From Pseudanabaena sp. BC1403 (lineage in GTDB: Bacteria > Cyanobacteriota > Cyanobacteriia > Pseudanabaenales > Pseudanabaenaceae): a stretch of 64,000 bases of DNA. Where the stretch lies: the NCBI RefSeq assembly GCF_002914585.1, contig NZ_PDDM01000011.1, positions 62,001 through 126,000 of the forward strand, given 5' to 3'. The position numbers and the translations under genes were made by a program. The notes under the pieces are model-generated. The model ran no database searches and had not been told where the DNA came from. It saw only the letters and a list, made by a program, of their open reading frames with translations. Below, in pieces: positions 17,094 through 25,551 of this stretch. Positions within the stretch are counted from its first letter, which is position 1, and each line of letters opens with the position of its first letter.

Positions 17094-17965
17094 TCGTGTC
17101 TTCTATGGAAAAAGCATCTGCAAATATGGCAACTCAGCAAGCACAGATTTCCATCTGCGATGTTTCAATGGTTTATCGTGGCAGAAGTGGCTTGATCAAT
17201 AAGCTCACTCGCCGTACTTCTAAGGATTATGTCGCTTTAGCAAATATTAATTTTGACATTGCGCCCAATACCTTTGTCTCGATTATTGGTCCCTCTGGTT
17301 GTGGTAAATCCACACTTCTCAATCTCATTGCAGGTTTAACTAGTCCCTCTAGTGGTGCGATTTTGATCAATGGTGAAGAAGTTTATGCTCCAGGTCCCGA
17401 TCGCGGAGTAGTTTTTCAAAACTATGCATTGATGCCTTGGTTGACGGTTGCCGAGAACTTACACTTTGCGATCGAAACGGTTTATCCTACAATGTCGCTC
17501 GCCGATCGCAAAAGCCGTGTTTATGAATATATCGAACTAGTTGGCTTAAAGGGAGCCGAGAAAAAACATCCCCATGAGCTATCTGGTGGGATGAAACAAA
17601 GGGTGGGCATTGCTCGCGCCCTTGCGATCGATCCTCAAATTCTATTGATGGATGAACCCTTTGGCGCACTTGATGCGCTCACCCGTGGCTTCCTCCAAGA
17701 TGAAGTTGCCCGTATTTGGGAACAGAAACGCAAAACTGTAGTAATGATTACCCATAGTATCGAGGAAGCTTTGCTGCTTTCCGATAAAATCGTGATGATG
17801 AAGCGAGGGCCTGCCGCAGGGATTGATGAAATCCTAAATGTGCCTTTTCCCCGTCCGCGATCGCGTGAAAATCTCGATCAACAATCGGGATATCATGATC
17901 TCAAAGCGGAAATGGAAGAACATCTCATGCGTGAAACTCGTGCGGTTGAAGCCGCAAGAATATAG
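17090..17965 (+). CDS. cynD: Cyanate ABC transporter ATP-binding protein (NrtD family), 291 aa
   Basis: Cytoplasmic ATPase that powers CynAB. Walker [11 protein letters not shown]-loop in [11 protein letters not shown], signature [15 protein letters not shown], Walker [16 protein letters not shown] and the H-loop [13 protein letters not shown] are all intact. The start is ATG 17090, overlapping the cynB stop; a TTG further upstream in frame (17066) would lie inside cynB and is unlikely. Unlike NrtC or CmpC it has no C-terminal substrate-binding domain, so it is the only ATPase of the system and probably works as a homodimer. A 17-bp hairpin follows the stop before cynS. Confidence 0.9.
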   Translation: MIVSSMEKASANMATQQAQISICDVSMVYRGRSGLINKLTRRTSKDYVALANINFDIAPNTFVSIIGPSGCGKSTLLNLIAGLTSPSSGAILINGEEVYAPGPDRGVVFQNYALMPWLTVAENLHFAIETVYPTMSLADRKSRVYEYIELVGLKGAEKKHPHELSGGMKQRVGIARALAIDPQILLMDEPFGALDALTRGFLQDEVARIWEQKRKTVVMITHSIEEALLLSDKIVMMKRGPAAGIDEILNVPFPRPRSRENLDQQSGYHDLKAEMEEHLMRETRAVEAARI

Positions 17966-17968
17966 GAA

Positions 17969-18005
17969 AATGTAAAAAATTTTGCCGTGCAAAATTTTTT
18001 ACATT
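17969..18005. repeat. Hairpin between cynD and cynS, loop CGT
   Basis: Arms AATGTAAAAAATTTTGC (17969-17985) and its exact reverse complement (17989-18005) form a 17-bp stem with the common GC-NNN-GC apex. It starts 4 nt after the cynD stop and may reduce readthrough into cynS or protect mRNA ends. Confidence 0.75.
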
Positions 18006-18040
18006 CCCAATACAAAATATCTAGAAACACCAAAAACATT

Positions 18041-18487
18041 ATGACAGTTGAATTTCCATCTTTTACTCAAACTCTATTAGCCGCCAAAAAAGCCAAAGGC
18101 TTAACTTTTGTTGACCTCGAAAAGCTATTAGGTCAAGATGAAGTGTGGATTGCTTCTCTTTTTTATGGTCAAAATAGCGCCAGTGTGGAACAAGCCACGA
18201 AACTCGCTGAAGCATTAGGACTAGGTGAAGATATAATCACCGCTTTGAGTTCCTATCCTAGCAAAGGATTGGGACCAGTAGTACCCACCGATCCATTGAT
18301 TTACCGATTCTATGAAATCATGCAGGTCTATGGCTATCCCATCAAGGAAATCATCCATGAGAAATTTGGTGATGGCATCATGAGTGCGATTGATTTCACC
18401 CTCGATATCGACAAAGTGGAAGATCCCAAAGGCGATCGCGTCAAAGTCACGATGAACGGCAAGTTCCTACCTTATAAAAAGTGGTAA
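18041..18487 (+). CDS. cynS: Cyanate hydratase (cyanase), 148 aa
   Basis: Converts cyanate and bicarbonate to carbamate and CO2; the carbamate breaks down to ammonia and CO2. The protein has the N-terminal helical domain ([16 protein letters not shown]) and the C-terminal catalytic domain with Arg89, Glu92 and Ser115 in YRFYEIMQ and [10 protein letters not shown]. These correspond to Arg96, Glu99 and Ser122 of the E. coli enzyme with a constant offset. Length is the usual one if ATG 18041 is the start; the open frame extends upstream, but only through the hairpin. It is the last gene of the cyn operon and fixes the substrate of the transporter as cyanate. Decameric and cytoplasmic by family knowledge. 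Confidence 0.96.
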   Translation: MTVEFPSFTQTLLAAKKAKGLTFVDLEKLLGQDEVWIASLFYGQNSASVEQATKLAEALGLGEDIITALSSYPSKGLGPVVPTDPLIYRFYEIMQVYGYPIKEIIHEKFGDGIMSAIDFTLDIDKVEDPKGDRVKVTMNGKFLPYKKW

Positions 18488-18516
18488 CATTTTCCTGAAA
18501 ATGTAAATGCAATGTA

Positions 18517-18544
18517 GTAAGGGCAATTCATGAATTGCCCTTAC
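18517..18544. repeat. 28-nt perfect palindrome of the GGGCAATTCATGAATTGCCC type
   Basis: GTAAGGGCAATTCA and its reverse complement abut directly (18517-18530, 18531-18544). The same core occurs in the 44-nt palindrome at 62051-62094. It is a dispersed repeat that could end cynS transcription. Confidence 0.8.
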
Positions 18545-18583
18545 ATATTAATCGCTATGCCTAATATGAAAATCAGTTAGTTT

Positions 18584-19171
18584 ATGGCAAATCTCAAACG
18601 TACACGCGAAGATATTCTCACCTCAGCGATCGATCTTGTCCATCGTCAGGGTTTGCAATCGACTGGCTTAAAGGAGTTGTTTGCTGCTACTCAGGCTTCA
18701 TCGGGCAGTTTCTATAACTACTTCCAATCAAAGGATGAATTTGCCCATGCGCTGATTGATTTCCAGTGGCACAAAATCAGAGAAAATGCCTTTCTGTCAG
18801 CTTCTCAAGTTACCGATGATCCGATTCAGCGACTCATACTGACAATTGATAAAATCGAAGCAAAACATCTCTCTGAAATTAACTGTGCAGGATGTTTATT
18901 GGGGAACTTAATTGTCGATTTAGCCGAATATAACGAAACCTTTCGGAAGCATCTCCAACAGGTTTTTGATGAATGGCAAGCCTTATTTGCTCAAATGTTG
19001 CGGGATGGAAAAGAGCAATTAAGCGATCGCATTGATCCCAATTTATTAGCTGAGCAGATTTTGACTATGCTAGAGGGAGTTCTTTTAATTGCTAGACTCT
19101 ACGATCAGCCCGAACGTCTTAGACGGGGTTTTACTAGTATTCGACAGTTAATTAAAGATGCTCTTGTCTAA
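18584..19171 (+). CDS. TetR/AcrR family transcriptional regulator, 195 aa
   Basis: DNA-binding repressor. The N-terminal helix-turn-helix region is clear: REDILTSAIDLVHRQGLQSTGLKELFAATQASSGSFYNYFQSKDEFAHAL (about residues 9-58), with the typical G-[ST]-FYNYF recognition helix. The C-terminal ligand-binding half (CAGCLLGNLIVDLAE) resembles the AcuR/YxaF-like group. Start ATG 18584. Its stop overlaps the end of the convergent VOC gene by 4 nt. Its target is not obvious; no divergent partner or clear dyad was seen immediately upstream, where only the 18517 palindrome lies. It could regulate the VOC gene or act elsewhere. Confidence 0.9.
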   Translation: MANLKRTREDILTSAIDLVHRQGLQSTGLKELFAATQASSGSFYNYFQSKDEFAHALIDFQWHKIRENAFLSASQVTDDPIQRLILTIDKIEAKHLSEINCAGCLLGNLIVDLAEYNETFRKHLQQVFDEWQALFAQMLRDGKEQLSDRIDPNLLAEQILTMLEGVLLIARLYDQPERLRRGFTSIRQLIKDALV

Positions 19172-19560
19172 AGCATTGCCATTATCTCAATCGGTAATCC
19201 ATCAGGATCGGCGATAAAAGCAACTTGATAGGTACGATCGCCTATAGTTTGCTCTCTTGGCGGCAATAATAATTTGATCTTCCCTAATTTATTCACAAGT
19301 TCTAGTAAAAAAGCTTCCAAATTCTCCACATGAAACGATAGGTGATAGTAACCCACATAATGCTCATCACCAAAAGCATCAGGAGCCTTCTTTGGCTCAG
19401 GAACTTGTATTAGTTCCAGATTAGTCCCAGCTCCATGCATCCAACAAGCCAGTGTAATTCCTGCGGTAAAGCGCTCAGTCACCTCAAATCCTAACGCTTC
19501 GTAAAAGGCGATCGCCTCAAAAATATCCGCAGTTTTAATCGAAGTATGGTGATGTTGCAT
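19168..19560 (-). CDS. VOC (glyoxalase/dioxygenase superfamily) protein, 130 aa
   Basis: Small cytoplasmic vicinal-oxygen-chelate fold protein. Two beta-alpha-beta-beta-beta modules are visible: HHTSIKTADIFEAIAFYEALGF at the start, and HYVGYYHLSFHVENLEAFL with a terminal FIADPDGLPIEIMAML in the second. Candidate metal ligands are His4 or His5, the second-module His residues and the terminal Glu. The start is ATG at 19558-19560; an in-frame extension upstream would run into repeat DNA. Convergent with the TetR gene, overlapping it by 4 nt. A lactoylglutathione lyase-like role is possible but the sequence does not decide it. Confidence 0.8.
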   Translation of the reverse strand: MQHHHTSIKTADIFEAIAFYEALGFEVTERFTAGITLACWMHGAGTNLELIQVPEPKKAPDAFGDEHYVGYYHLSFHVENLEAFLLELVNKLGKIKLLLPPREQTIGDRTYQVAFIADPDGLPIEIMAML

Positions 19561-19576
19561 TGTCTCTTTAAGTAGT

Positions 19577-19706
19577 AGCCCTGCACTCAAGCCCTGCACT
19601 CAAGTGCGGGCTAAAAGCTCAAACCCGTTGAAACGGGTTAATTAAAAGCATTCCGTAGTCCACTTCAGTGGACTTTAGCTCTTAGCCCGCACTTGAGTGC
19701 AGGGCT
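19577..19706. repeat. Three-stem compound palindrome, copy 1
   Basis: Outer 22-nt arms (19591-19612 and 19684-19705, GCCCTGCACTCAAGTGCGGG type) are exact reverse complements. Inside are two more hairpins, AACCCGTTGAAACGGGTT (19622-19639) and GTCCACTTCAGTGGAC (19658-19673). A 13-nt piece (GCCCTGCACTCAA) is duplicated at the left edge (19578-19603). The same element recurs at 26875-26992. Confidence 0.88.
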
Positions 19707-19712
19707 GCTAAA

Positions 19713-20474
19713 CTAAATTTTCTTGGCTTTGAATAAAGAATCTTTGGTGACGCACCAGACAAAATGAGGAAGCGAGAGCATTCGCTTCCATCGCCAAGGC
19801 TCTTGGTAGAGACGATATAGCCACTCTAGATGATTTTTGCTAAACCACTCAGGAGCGCGAGTTTTTGTGCCAGCCCAGATATCAAAACTACCGCCTACCC
19901 CAATCCACACCGCATTGGGACTAAGATGGCGATATTTCTGAATCCACAGCTCTTGGCGCGGCACACCTAACCCAACAAGAATCAGCTCTGATTGAGAGTT
20001 TTGTAGCTGCTCACAGACTTGCTGCTCAAGCACATCATCAAAATAACCATGATGGGTTCCCGCGATCGCAATATCAGCCCATTTTTGCTGCCAAATATCG
20101 ACAACATTATCGACAACATTAGGAGCACCACCAAGTAAAAAGATCCGCCATTGCTTCTTGGCTGCAATCTCTACAACTTGCTCAGATAGCTCAATTCCTG
20201 GACAGCGATTAATTTTTTCACCTTGCGATCGCAGGTACAGCACAATACCAGCTCCATCTGGCACAACTAACTCAGCTCGTTGAATGACTTTAGCCAAATC
20301 AGAGTTTTTACGAGCCTGCATTGTCATTTCTGCATTCAGCGTCACAACATGAGCGCCTTGATTGGCTTGCAATCTCTGTACAAGCCAGTCTCTATAGTTT
20401 TCATGGATATGAACGGGCATCCCAAGGACAGCAAACTGACGCAAAATAACTTTCTCCAAATACTGCGTAGTCAT
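19713..20474 (-). CDS. WecB/TagA/CpsF family glycosyltransferase, 253 aa
   Basis: Membrane-associated sugar transferase of the GT26 fold, usually adding ManNAcA or a similar sugar to a polyprenyl-linked acceptor in surface polysaccharide synthesis. Family marks: VTLNAEMTMQARKN near the N-terminus, VPDGAGIVL with the catalytic Asp, RCPGIEL, FLLGGAPNVV, GYFDD, LILVGLGVPRQELWI and the C-terminal VWIGVGGSFDIWAGTKTRAPEW, followed by the basic EWLYRLYQEPWRWKRM. Full length and intact. ATG 20474 was chosen over a TTG one codon upstream. It is flanked by repeats and a hairpin, so it is probably monocistronic. The surface glycan it serves is unknown. Confidence 0.92.
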   Translation of the reverse strand: MTTQYLEKVILRQFAVLGMPVHIHENYRDWLVQRLQANQGAHVVTLNAEMTMQARKNSDLAKVIQRAELVVPDGAGIVLYLRSQGEKINRCPGIELSEQVVEIAAKKQWRIFLLGGAPNVVDNVVDIWQQKWADIAIAGTHHGYFDDVLEQQVCEQLQNSQSELILVGLGVPRQELWIQKYRHLSPNAVWIGVGGSFDIWAGTKTRAPEWFSKNHLEWLYRLYQEPWRWKRMLSLPHFVWCVTKDSLFKAKKI

Positions 20475-20533
20475 CAATTTATCATTTTATTACGACCGAA
20501 GGTAGTTATCAGAGAAGTACGGCTTTATTACAA

Positions 20534-20578
20534 TAAACCCTTTAAGATTTTGGCCTAGCAACAATCTTAAAGGGTTTA
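20534..20578. terminator. Hairpin downstream of the DUF3370 gene
   Basis: TAAACCCTTTAAGATT (20534-20549) pairs exactly with 20563-20578 across a 13-nt loop. It lies 22 nt beyond the DUF3370 stop (minus strand) and upstream of the WecB-type gene. Confidence 0.65.
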
Positions 20579-20599
20579 CTTGGTTTTGAGCAAAGCGCT

Positions 20600-22009
20600 T
20601 TATGGTATAGTCGTTACCGTCAAAACCTGTGGTGGCGTAGCATCCGCAGGATAGAGGAAATCAAACTGGACGACACGGCGATCGCTTGGGGGCATCGTCA
20701 AAGTCACCAAAGACTTCCCACGTTCCCCACGCCGCATCATCAAATGTACATAGCGCGATTGGGCCAAGCCTCTATCATCTCGAAATCTGACCCGAACCGA
20801 ACCTCGAAAAAACACATCATCAGGTAATGGCTCAAAAAACTGTAAACCCCCAACAGGTTTATCATATTTGATCGGGTTTTGGAATGAGAGCGTGACCGTT
20901 TTCGTTTCGTTAGTTGGATTATGCAGAGGTAACGTCAAGTTATACTGCACGCCGTAATTACCGTGAGCAGAATATGCTGTGTCAGGATAGCGCACTTTCA
21001 ACGGCGCAGTTTGGACTTGACCAGTGCCCATAGTGCCGTACTGCAACAGACTCAAGCCGTAGGAATATGATTCACCAGATTTAGGGATAGCTAGATCATT
21101 GCTATCTTTATCTGTTAAATTTCCAAACCATTGTGAACCAAGCTGAACACCAGCTACACGGCTATATTCAAAGGCTCCTTCCGTTAAATCTGGCGGTGTC
21201 GGCACAACGTCACGCGGTTTAGAGAGTTCTCCATTCTTGAGGATATTTTCCCATTCTTCAAGATTGGGAGCGCGTTCAGTTCCATCAGAGTTAAGTCGAG
21301 CATAGAGCGCTAGAGTTGCGACATAAACCTTGCCATTGCTACGTAAACGTGATAACCCCGATCGCCCATTTAATGGCGGATCTAATTCTTTAACAGGAAT
21401 CGGGATATTCATCAACATCCGACTTTGCTTTGGCGGAATCACAATTTGAGCAGGAAAAATATTCTGGCGGCGACCACGCAAAATATCGAGCATGGCGCGA
21501 TCGCCAGGCCCGCGATAGGTTTCGCCATTATTATTGAGGCTGTAGTTGGGCGCATCGTAAAATGGTGCGTCGGGCTGGCTGAGATAGCTGGCTCCCAGCA
21601 AGGTATCAATGGTTACTGGCTGATCGGTTGGATTATAGACGATCGCACCAATATACAAAGTCCTCAAATCGACTGGTGGTGGTGCTTTAGAAATATGGTG
21701 CGTGAATAAATCGAATCGCCCTTGAAAGGGAAAGTTTAAATGAGCCTTTGGATGAGTCATGCCTTCAGGTGGGAAAGCTGACAGCAAAATTCCTTCTGTT
21801 TGGACAATTTCAGGACTATTACTATTAAACATTGGTACGTCGTCAAGTTTGCCCATCAGAGGACGCATTTCTTGCCGTTCTAAAATGATTTGGCGTTGGT
21901 TGGTAGCTTGAGCAACTTTGCTAGTTGAATTAGGAACATGTGCCAAGTTGGCTGCGGGTAAGACTGGTGAAATAGGAGTCAATAACGACATCAAAAAAGC
22001 TGTCAACAT
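20600..22009 (-). CDS. DUF3370 family protein, secreted, 469 aa
   Basis: Conserved cyanobacterial protein without known function. The first 35 or so residues are hydrophobic with AANLA, consistent with a signal peptide and export. The body matches DUF3370: QEMRPLMGKLDDVPMFNSNSPEIV near the start, LYIGAIVYNPTDQPVTIDTLLGASYLSQPDAP, a PPKQSRMLMNIPIP stretch, and a C-terminal beta-rich part with NLTLPLHNPTNETKTVTLSFQNP and GSVRVRFRDD. The beta-sandwich-like pattern suggests a periplasmic or cell-surface protein; that is inference. Start ATG at 22007-22009. The next DNA upstream is the decayed toxin region on the other strand; no functional link is evident. Confidence 0.85.
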   Translation of the reverse strand: MLTAFLMSLLTPISPVLPAANLAHVPNSTSKVAQATNQRQIILERQEMRPLMGKLDDVPMFNSNSPEIVQTEGILLSAFPPEGMTHPKAHLNFPFQGRFDLFTHHISKAPPPVDLRTLYIGAIVYNPTDQPVTIDTLLGASYLSQPDAPFYDAPNYSLNNNGETYRGPGDRAMLDILRGRRQNIFPAQIVIPPKQSRMLMNIPIPVKELDPPLNGRSGLSRLRSNGKVYVATLALYARLNSDGTERAPNLEEWENILKNGELSKPRDVVPTPPDLTEGAFEYSRVAGVQLGSQWFGNLTDKDSNDLAIPKSGESYSYGLSLLQYGTMGTGQVQTAPLKVRYPDTAYSAHGNYGVQYNLTLPLHNPTNETKTVTLSFQNPIKYDKPVGGLQFFEPLPDDVFFRGSVRVRFRDDRGLAQSRYVHLMMRRGERGKSLVTLTMPPSDRRVVQFDFLYPADATPPQVLTVTTIP

Positions 22010-22088
22010 AGGCTTTTAGCATTCAAGGTTTGAGGCAAGTTTATATGATAAACGCGATTTCAGCGCTTTGCTTGTAACGGAGGTGCGC

Positions 22089-22953
22089 ATCTGTACAGAA
22101 ACTTACGCGGTTAAAGATGCAAATCTGCATACTACTGAATATGCCTACGATAATCTGGGTGAATTGACTTCGGTGAAGTTGGCGAATCAAGCGACTACTA
22201 TTTACGACTATGACAATTTAGGTCGTCTCTTTTAATGTAAATAAATTTATTTTGCAAACTGCTTTCTAAGAGACTCAATTTAATGCTACTCATTCTGTCA
22301 CAATTATTGCTAGAGGATTTAACTTTGAAATTAGCGTACCTAACTCAGTTTCTGATAGTACTTTCCCTTTAAGTTATACAAGTGATCAAAAGTTTGACCA
22401 AAATGATATTAATTTTGGTAAATATATCGATTCTGTTTTGTGTGACTGGATTGACGGTTATCCTTCTCCCAATGATGATTTCAATCCTAATGATATAAAT
22501 ACGAATAAAGGCGGTGACTCCAGCCAAAACTGGCGCGACTTTATCGAAACTTTTCCTGCTGCCAATGGTGGTTTTAGCCCGAATGATATTAATTTGGGTA
22601 AAGCCTTAGGCGATCTTCTTCTACCTCATATTTTTCTTGCTATTGTCCAATATAGCCGCCCTTCTAAATTTCGGAAGGGTGTGCAAGACAAAGTATGAGA
22701 AAATTCTAAGAATTCAGATGGAGATGTACTTGATCAAAATGGACAAATCATGGATCCCAGTGAACCTTGGGACATGGGACATATGAATGGATATGAGTTC
22801 AGAAAACATAGAGCTAGTGCTAAAGACAGAGGTATTAGCAGAGAAGAATTTTTGGATGAACACAATAATCCAGCTCACTATCGACCTGAGAGACCTAGCT
22901 ATAACCAAAGTCATCAGGGTGAAGATTTAACTGACACATATTTAGGACCATAG
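22089..22953 (+). pseudogene. Decayed C-terminal end of an RHS-type polymorphic toxin with a GH-E nuclease domain
   Basis: Three blocks survive. (1) 22095-22235 reads as RHS/YD repeats, including TEYAYDNLGELTSVK and IYDYDNLGRL, then a stop. (2) From 22270 another frame reads to TGA at 22696-22698; it contains three NDIN repeats (QNDINFGK, PNDINTNK, PNDINLGK) and ends SRPSKFRKGVQDKV. (3) The same frame continues after the TGA with ENSKNSDGDVLDQNG, then PWDMGHMNGYEFRKHRASA, RGISREEFLDEHNNPAHYRP and NQSHQGEDLTDTYLGP, matching the GH-E (HNH/EndoVII-type) nuclease toxin domain. Relatives have Trp where the TGA stands (VWENAK-like), so TGG to TGA is the likely lesion. The upstream RHS core is missing. 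ATG 22750 could still start a short domain. Confidence 0.82.
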
Positions 22954-22957
22954 TCTT

Positions 22958-23539
22958 ATGCCTAGTAATCAAAATAAAATGATTGCAAAACTAATGCATA
23001 GTGCATTTGGCGATAAACCAAATGCTAGAGTAGTAGAGTATCTAGATGATGATGAGTCTCTTCGGATTCCTATACTTATTTGTCCAGATAGTCCTTTGGA
23101 AAACTTCACGACATGCGCAACTATTGGGCTTTCAGACTATCCAATGTATCAAAACAACCGTGAGTTTCCAAGCCGTTTGGAGATTATCAGTGTTGGTAAT
23201 ACAGGTCTTGAATGGTTCCCAAATGTTGTTTCTACTGCCGCGTTTTATATTATGCAAAATAGATGGCTATGTCATCCTGGGGGAACGCTCTTAAATGTTT
23301 TAAATGATTATGCATTGAACTTAGATCTAATTCATCTTTATTTTACATCTCCATTTCTATGGCAAGAAGAGTTGAAAACTTTACAGATTGAGACCAAAAT
23401 GGTCTCTTGGCTACTAGCAATTCCAATTACCGATGCTGAATATAAATATATAAAGGATTATGGGGATGAAAAATTTGAGGATTTGTTAGAAAAAAGTGAA
23501 ATTGATGTTTTTGACATGAATAGACATTCAGCAATCTAA
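22958..23539 (+). CDS. SUFU-family immunity protein, 193 aa
   Basis: Intact gene starting 5 nt after the toxin stop, the usual place for an immunity gene. The sequence fits the bacterial suppressor-of-fused (SUFU) superfamily, known as antitoxins of nuclease polymorphic toxins. Supporting segments: an N-terminal acidic stretch, a beta-rich middle (CATIGLSDYPM, FPSRLEIISVG), YFTSPFLWQEEL, and the characteristic end VSWLLAIPITDAEYKYIKDYG with FEDLLEKSEIDVFDMNRHS. It would bind and block the GH-E nuclease in the cytoplasm. Its frame is open and undamaged although the toxin gene is broken, so it may be kept as protection against neighbours' toxin, or may simply be recently orphaned. No clear Shine-Dalgarno sequence; coupling to the toxin is likely. 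Confidence 0.82.
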   Translation: MPSNQNKMIAKLMHSAFGDKPNARVVEYLDDDESLRIPILICPDSPLENFTTCATIGLSDYPMYQNNREFPSRLEIISVGNTGLEWFPNVVSTAAFYIMQNRWLCHPGGTLLNVLNDYALNLDLIHLYFTSPFLWQEELKTLQIETKMVSWLLAIPITDAEYKYIKDYGDEKFEDLLEKSEIDVFDMNRHSAI

Positions 23540-23602
23540 ACTTATGATGAAATATCGTTCTCTCATCGTCAAATATTAAGTAGGCGGTGCGATTAAAAAC
23601 TT

Positions 23603-23852
23603 CTCGTTTGATAGCGATCAGTATTTTAGAAATATGTATGTACGCTATCAGTGATTTTGAGATGACATTTTAAGTGATCGGGAATGTCTCGTTTGATAGT
23701 GATCAGCATTTTAGAAATATGTAGGCGATCGATGTTTTTTTAGATTTAGTAGCGATCGCTTTTTCATTTGAGGGCTATCAGGGATTTCGAGATGATGTTT
23801 TAAGAGATCGGGAATGTCCGATTGATAGCGATCGCTTTCTTAGAATGATTAG
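23603..23852. repeat. Decayed tandem repeats downstream of the immunity gene
   Basis: CTCGTTTGATAGYGATCAGY, followed by ATTTTAGAAATATGTA, occurs at 23603-23638 and 23698-23733 (95-nt spacing). A weaker third copy is at 23818-23852. A second unit, GCTATCAG-N-GATTT then GAGATGA and GATCGGGAATGTC, lies between copies at about 23644 and 23774. The 472-nt spacer holds no gene. Confidence 0.7.
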
Positions 23853-24011
23853 GCGATCGCATTTAAGCTTTAATGTGTATTTCCGCTTGTGTTTTTAAAA
23901 CCCTTAATGGTTTTGTTTTTTAATACACAAAAGTGTCATCACGCTTTCGGGTATTGGTGTAAGTTGATAAACTGTAAGCATCCGCATAGCACGCGACGGC
24001 TTAAAAGTAAG

Positions 24012-25541
24012 ATGACAATGCAAGATTTTAATTGGAAGAAGCTCCAGAATGGTTCCGATATTCGGGGTGTAGCGATCGCAGGTGTACCCAACGAAGATTT
24101 AAACTTGACACCTGAAGTTGTCAAAATTTTAGGTAAAGCCTTTACTAGCTGGCTATCTCAGAAATTAGATAAACCCAAATCAGATCTGCTAATCTCTATT
24201 GGGCGTGATAGTCGGCTCTCTGGCGCAGAATTAACCCAAGCTGTAATCGCAGGAATTAATATGTTAGGCAGTCAGGTTTATGACTTTGAGATCGCCTCTA
24301 CGCCTGCAATGTTTATGAGCACAATTACCGATGGCTTTAATTGCGATGGCGCAATTATGCTTACAGCTAGTCATTTACCCTTCAATCGCAATGGTTTAAA
24401 GTTTTTCACAGCACAAGGTGGTTTAGAGAAAAAAGATATTACGGATATTCTCACACTTGCGGAAAAGAATGAATTTGAAATTTCATCTTCTCAAGGTAAC
24501 ATCACCAAGCATGATTTTATTTCCGTTTATGCTTATCAATTTGTTACCAAAATCCGCGAAGCTGTCAATCATCCTGAACACTATGAGCAACCTTTAAAAG
24601 GATTGAAAATAATTGTTGATGCTGGGAATGGTGCAGGTGGATTTTATGCCGACAAGGTTTTGCAGCCCTTGGGTGCAGATATTGCGGGTAGTCAGTTTCT
24701 CGATCCCGATGGCAATTTCCCCAATCATGTTCCCAATCCCGAAGATAAGGTTGCTATGGCTTCTATTTGTGAAGCAGTAGTCAAACATCAAGCTGATTTT
24801 GGGATTATTTTTGATACCGATGTCGATCGCAGTGCGGCTGTCGATCAATTTGGTAAGGAGCTTAATCGTAATCGCTTGATTGCCATAATTTCCGCGATCA
24901 TTTTACAGGAGCACCCTCAATCAACAATTGTTACAGATTCCATCACTTCCGATGGCTTAACTAAGTTTATAGAGCAAGATTTACAGGGTGTGCATCATCG
25001 GTTTAAGCGTGGTTACAAAAATGTAATTAATGAGTCCATACGCTTAAACCAATCAGGGCAGGAGTCATGGTTAGCGATCGAGACTTCAGGGCATGGCGCA
25101 ATGAAAGAAAATTATTTTCTTGATGATGGTGCATATTTAGTCAGTAAGCTGTTAATTGAGCTAGCCAAGTCGAAACTGGCTGGTAAATCTCTCACTGATT
25201 TGATTGCTAATTTACAAGAGCCTGTTGAGAGCGAAGAGTTTCGGATCAAGATGGGTGTGGAAGATTTTAAAGCATTAGGCGATCGCGTAATTACAGATTT
25301 ACATGCTTTTGCCGCCACTCAAGCAGACTGGAAAATCGTTCCTAATAACTATGAAGGCATCCGTGTTTCCTGTGCTTCCCCAGATGAAAATGGTTGGTTT
25401 TTATTGCGGCTTTCCCTCCACGATCCTGTCATGCCTCTAAATATTGAGTCAAATGTCCAAGGTGGAGTTGCGAAAATCGCTCAAAGATTAATTGCGTTTT
25501 TTCGTCCTATTGAGTCCCTTGACATCTCAACATTTTTATAA
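24012..25541 (+). CDS. Phosphomannomutase/phosphoglucomutase, 509 aa
   Basis: Alpha-D-phosphohexomutase that interconverts hexose 1- and 6-phosphates for nucleotide-sugar and polysaccharide synthesis; cytoplasmic. The phosphoserine loop is TASHLP (Ser120), the metal-binding loop is DTDVDRSA (Asp268, Asp270, Asp272), the sugar-binding loop is ETSGHGA, and the C-terminal phosphate-binding domain has NYEGIRVS. NGSDIRG at the start matches the family N-terminus. An alternative start 41 codons upstream in the same frame would add a Cys/His-rich segment without homology, so ATG 24012 was preferred; ATG 24018 is also possible. It could serve the surface-glycan genes in this window, but no operon links them. 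Confidence 0.92.
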   Translation: MTMQDFNWKKLQNGSDIRGVAIAGVPNEDLNLTPEVVKILGKAFTSWLSQKLDKPKSDLLISIGRDSRLSGAELTQAVIAGINMLGSQVYDFEIASTPAMFMSTITDGFNCDGAIMLTASHLPFNRNGLKFFTAQGGLEKKDITDILTLAEKNEFEISSSQGNITKHDFISVYAYQFVTKIREAVNHPEHYEQPLKGLKIIVDAGNGAGGFYADKVLQPLGADIAGSQFLDPDGNFPNHVPNPEDKVAMASICEAVVKHQADFGIIFDTDVDRSAAVDQFGKELNRNRLIAIISAIILQEHPQSTIVTDSITSDGLTKFIEQDLQGVHHRFKRGYKNVINESIRLNQSGQESWLAIETSGHGAMKENYFLDDGAYLVSKLLIELAKSKLAGKSLTDLIANLQEPVESEEFRIKMGVEDFKALGDRVITDLHAFAATQADWKIVPNNYEGIRVSCASPDENGWFLLRLSLHDPVMPLNIESNVQGGVAKIAQRLIAFFRPIESLDISTFL

Positions 25542-25551
25542 GCTTTAACTT

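Noticed and set aside
14050-17965. Nitrate, bicarbonate or sulfonate transporter assignment
   Set aside because: No NrtC/CmpC-type fused ATPase; cynS directly downstream favours cyanate.
22696-22698. TGA read as Trp or selenocysteine in the toxin
   Set aside because: Cyanobacteria use TGA as stop; no SECIS-like hairpin was identified, and the RHS core is already missing, so decay is simpler.
23603-23852. Possible CRISPR array
   Set aside because: Only two or three diverged units with 95-nt spacing and no regular spacers; no cas genes.
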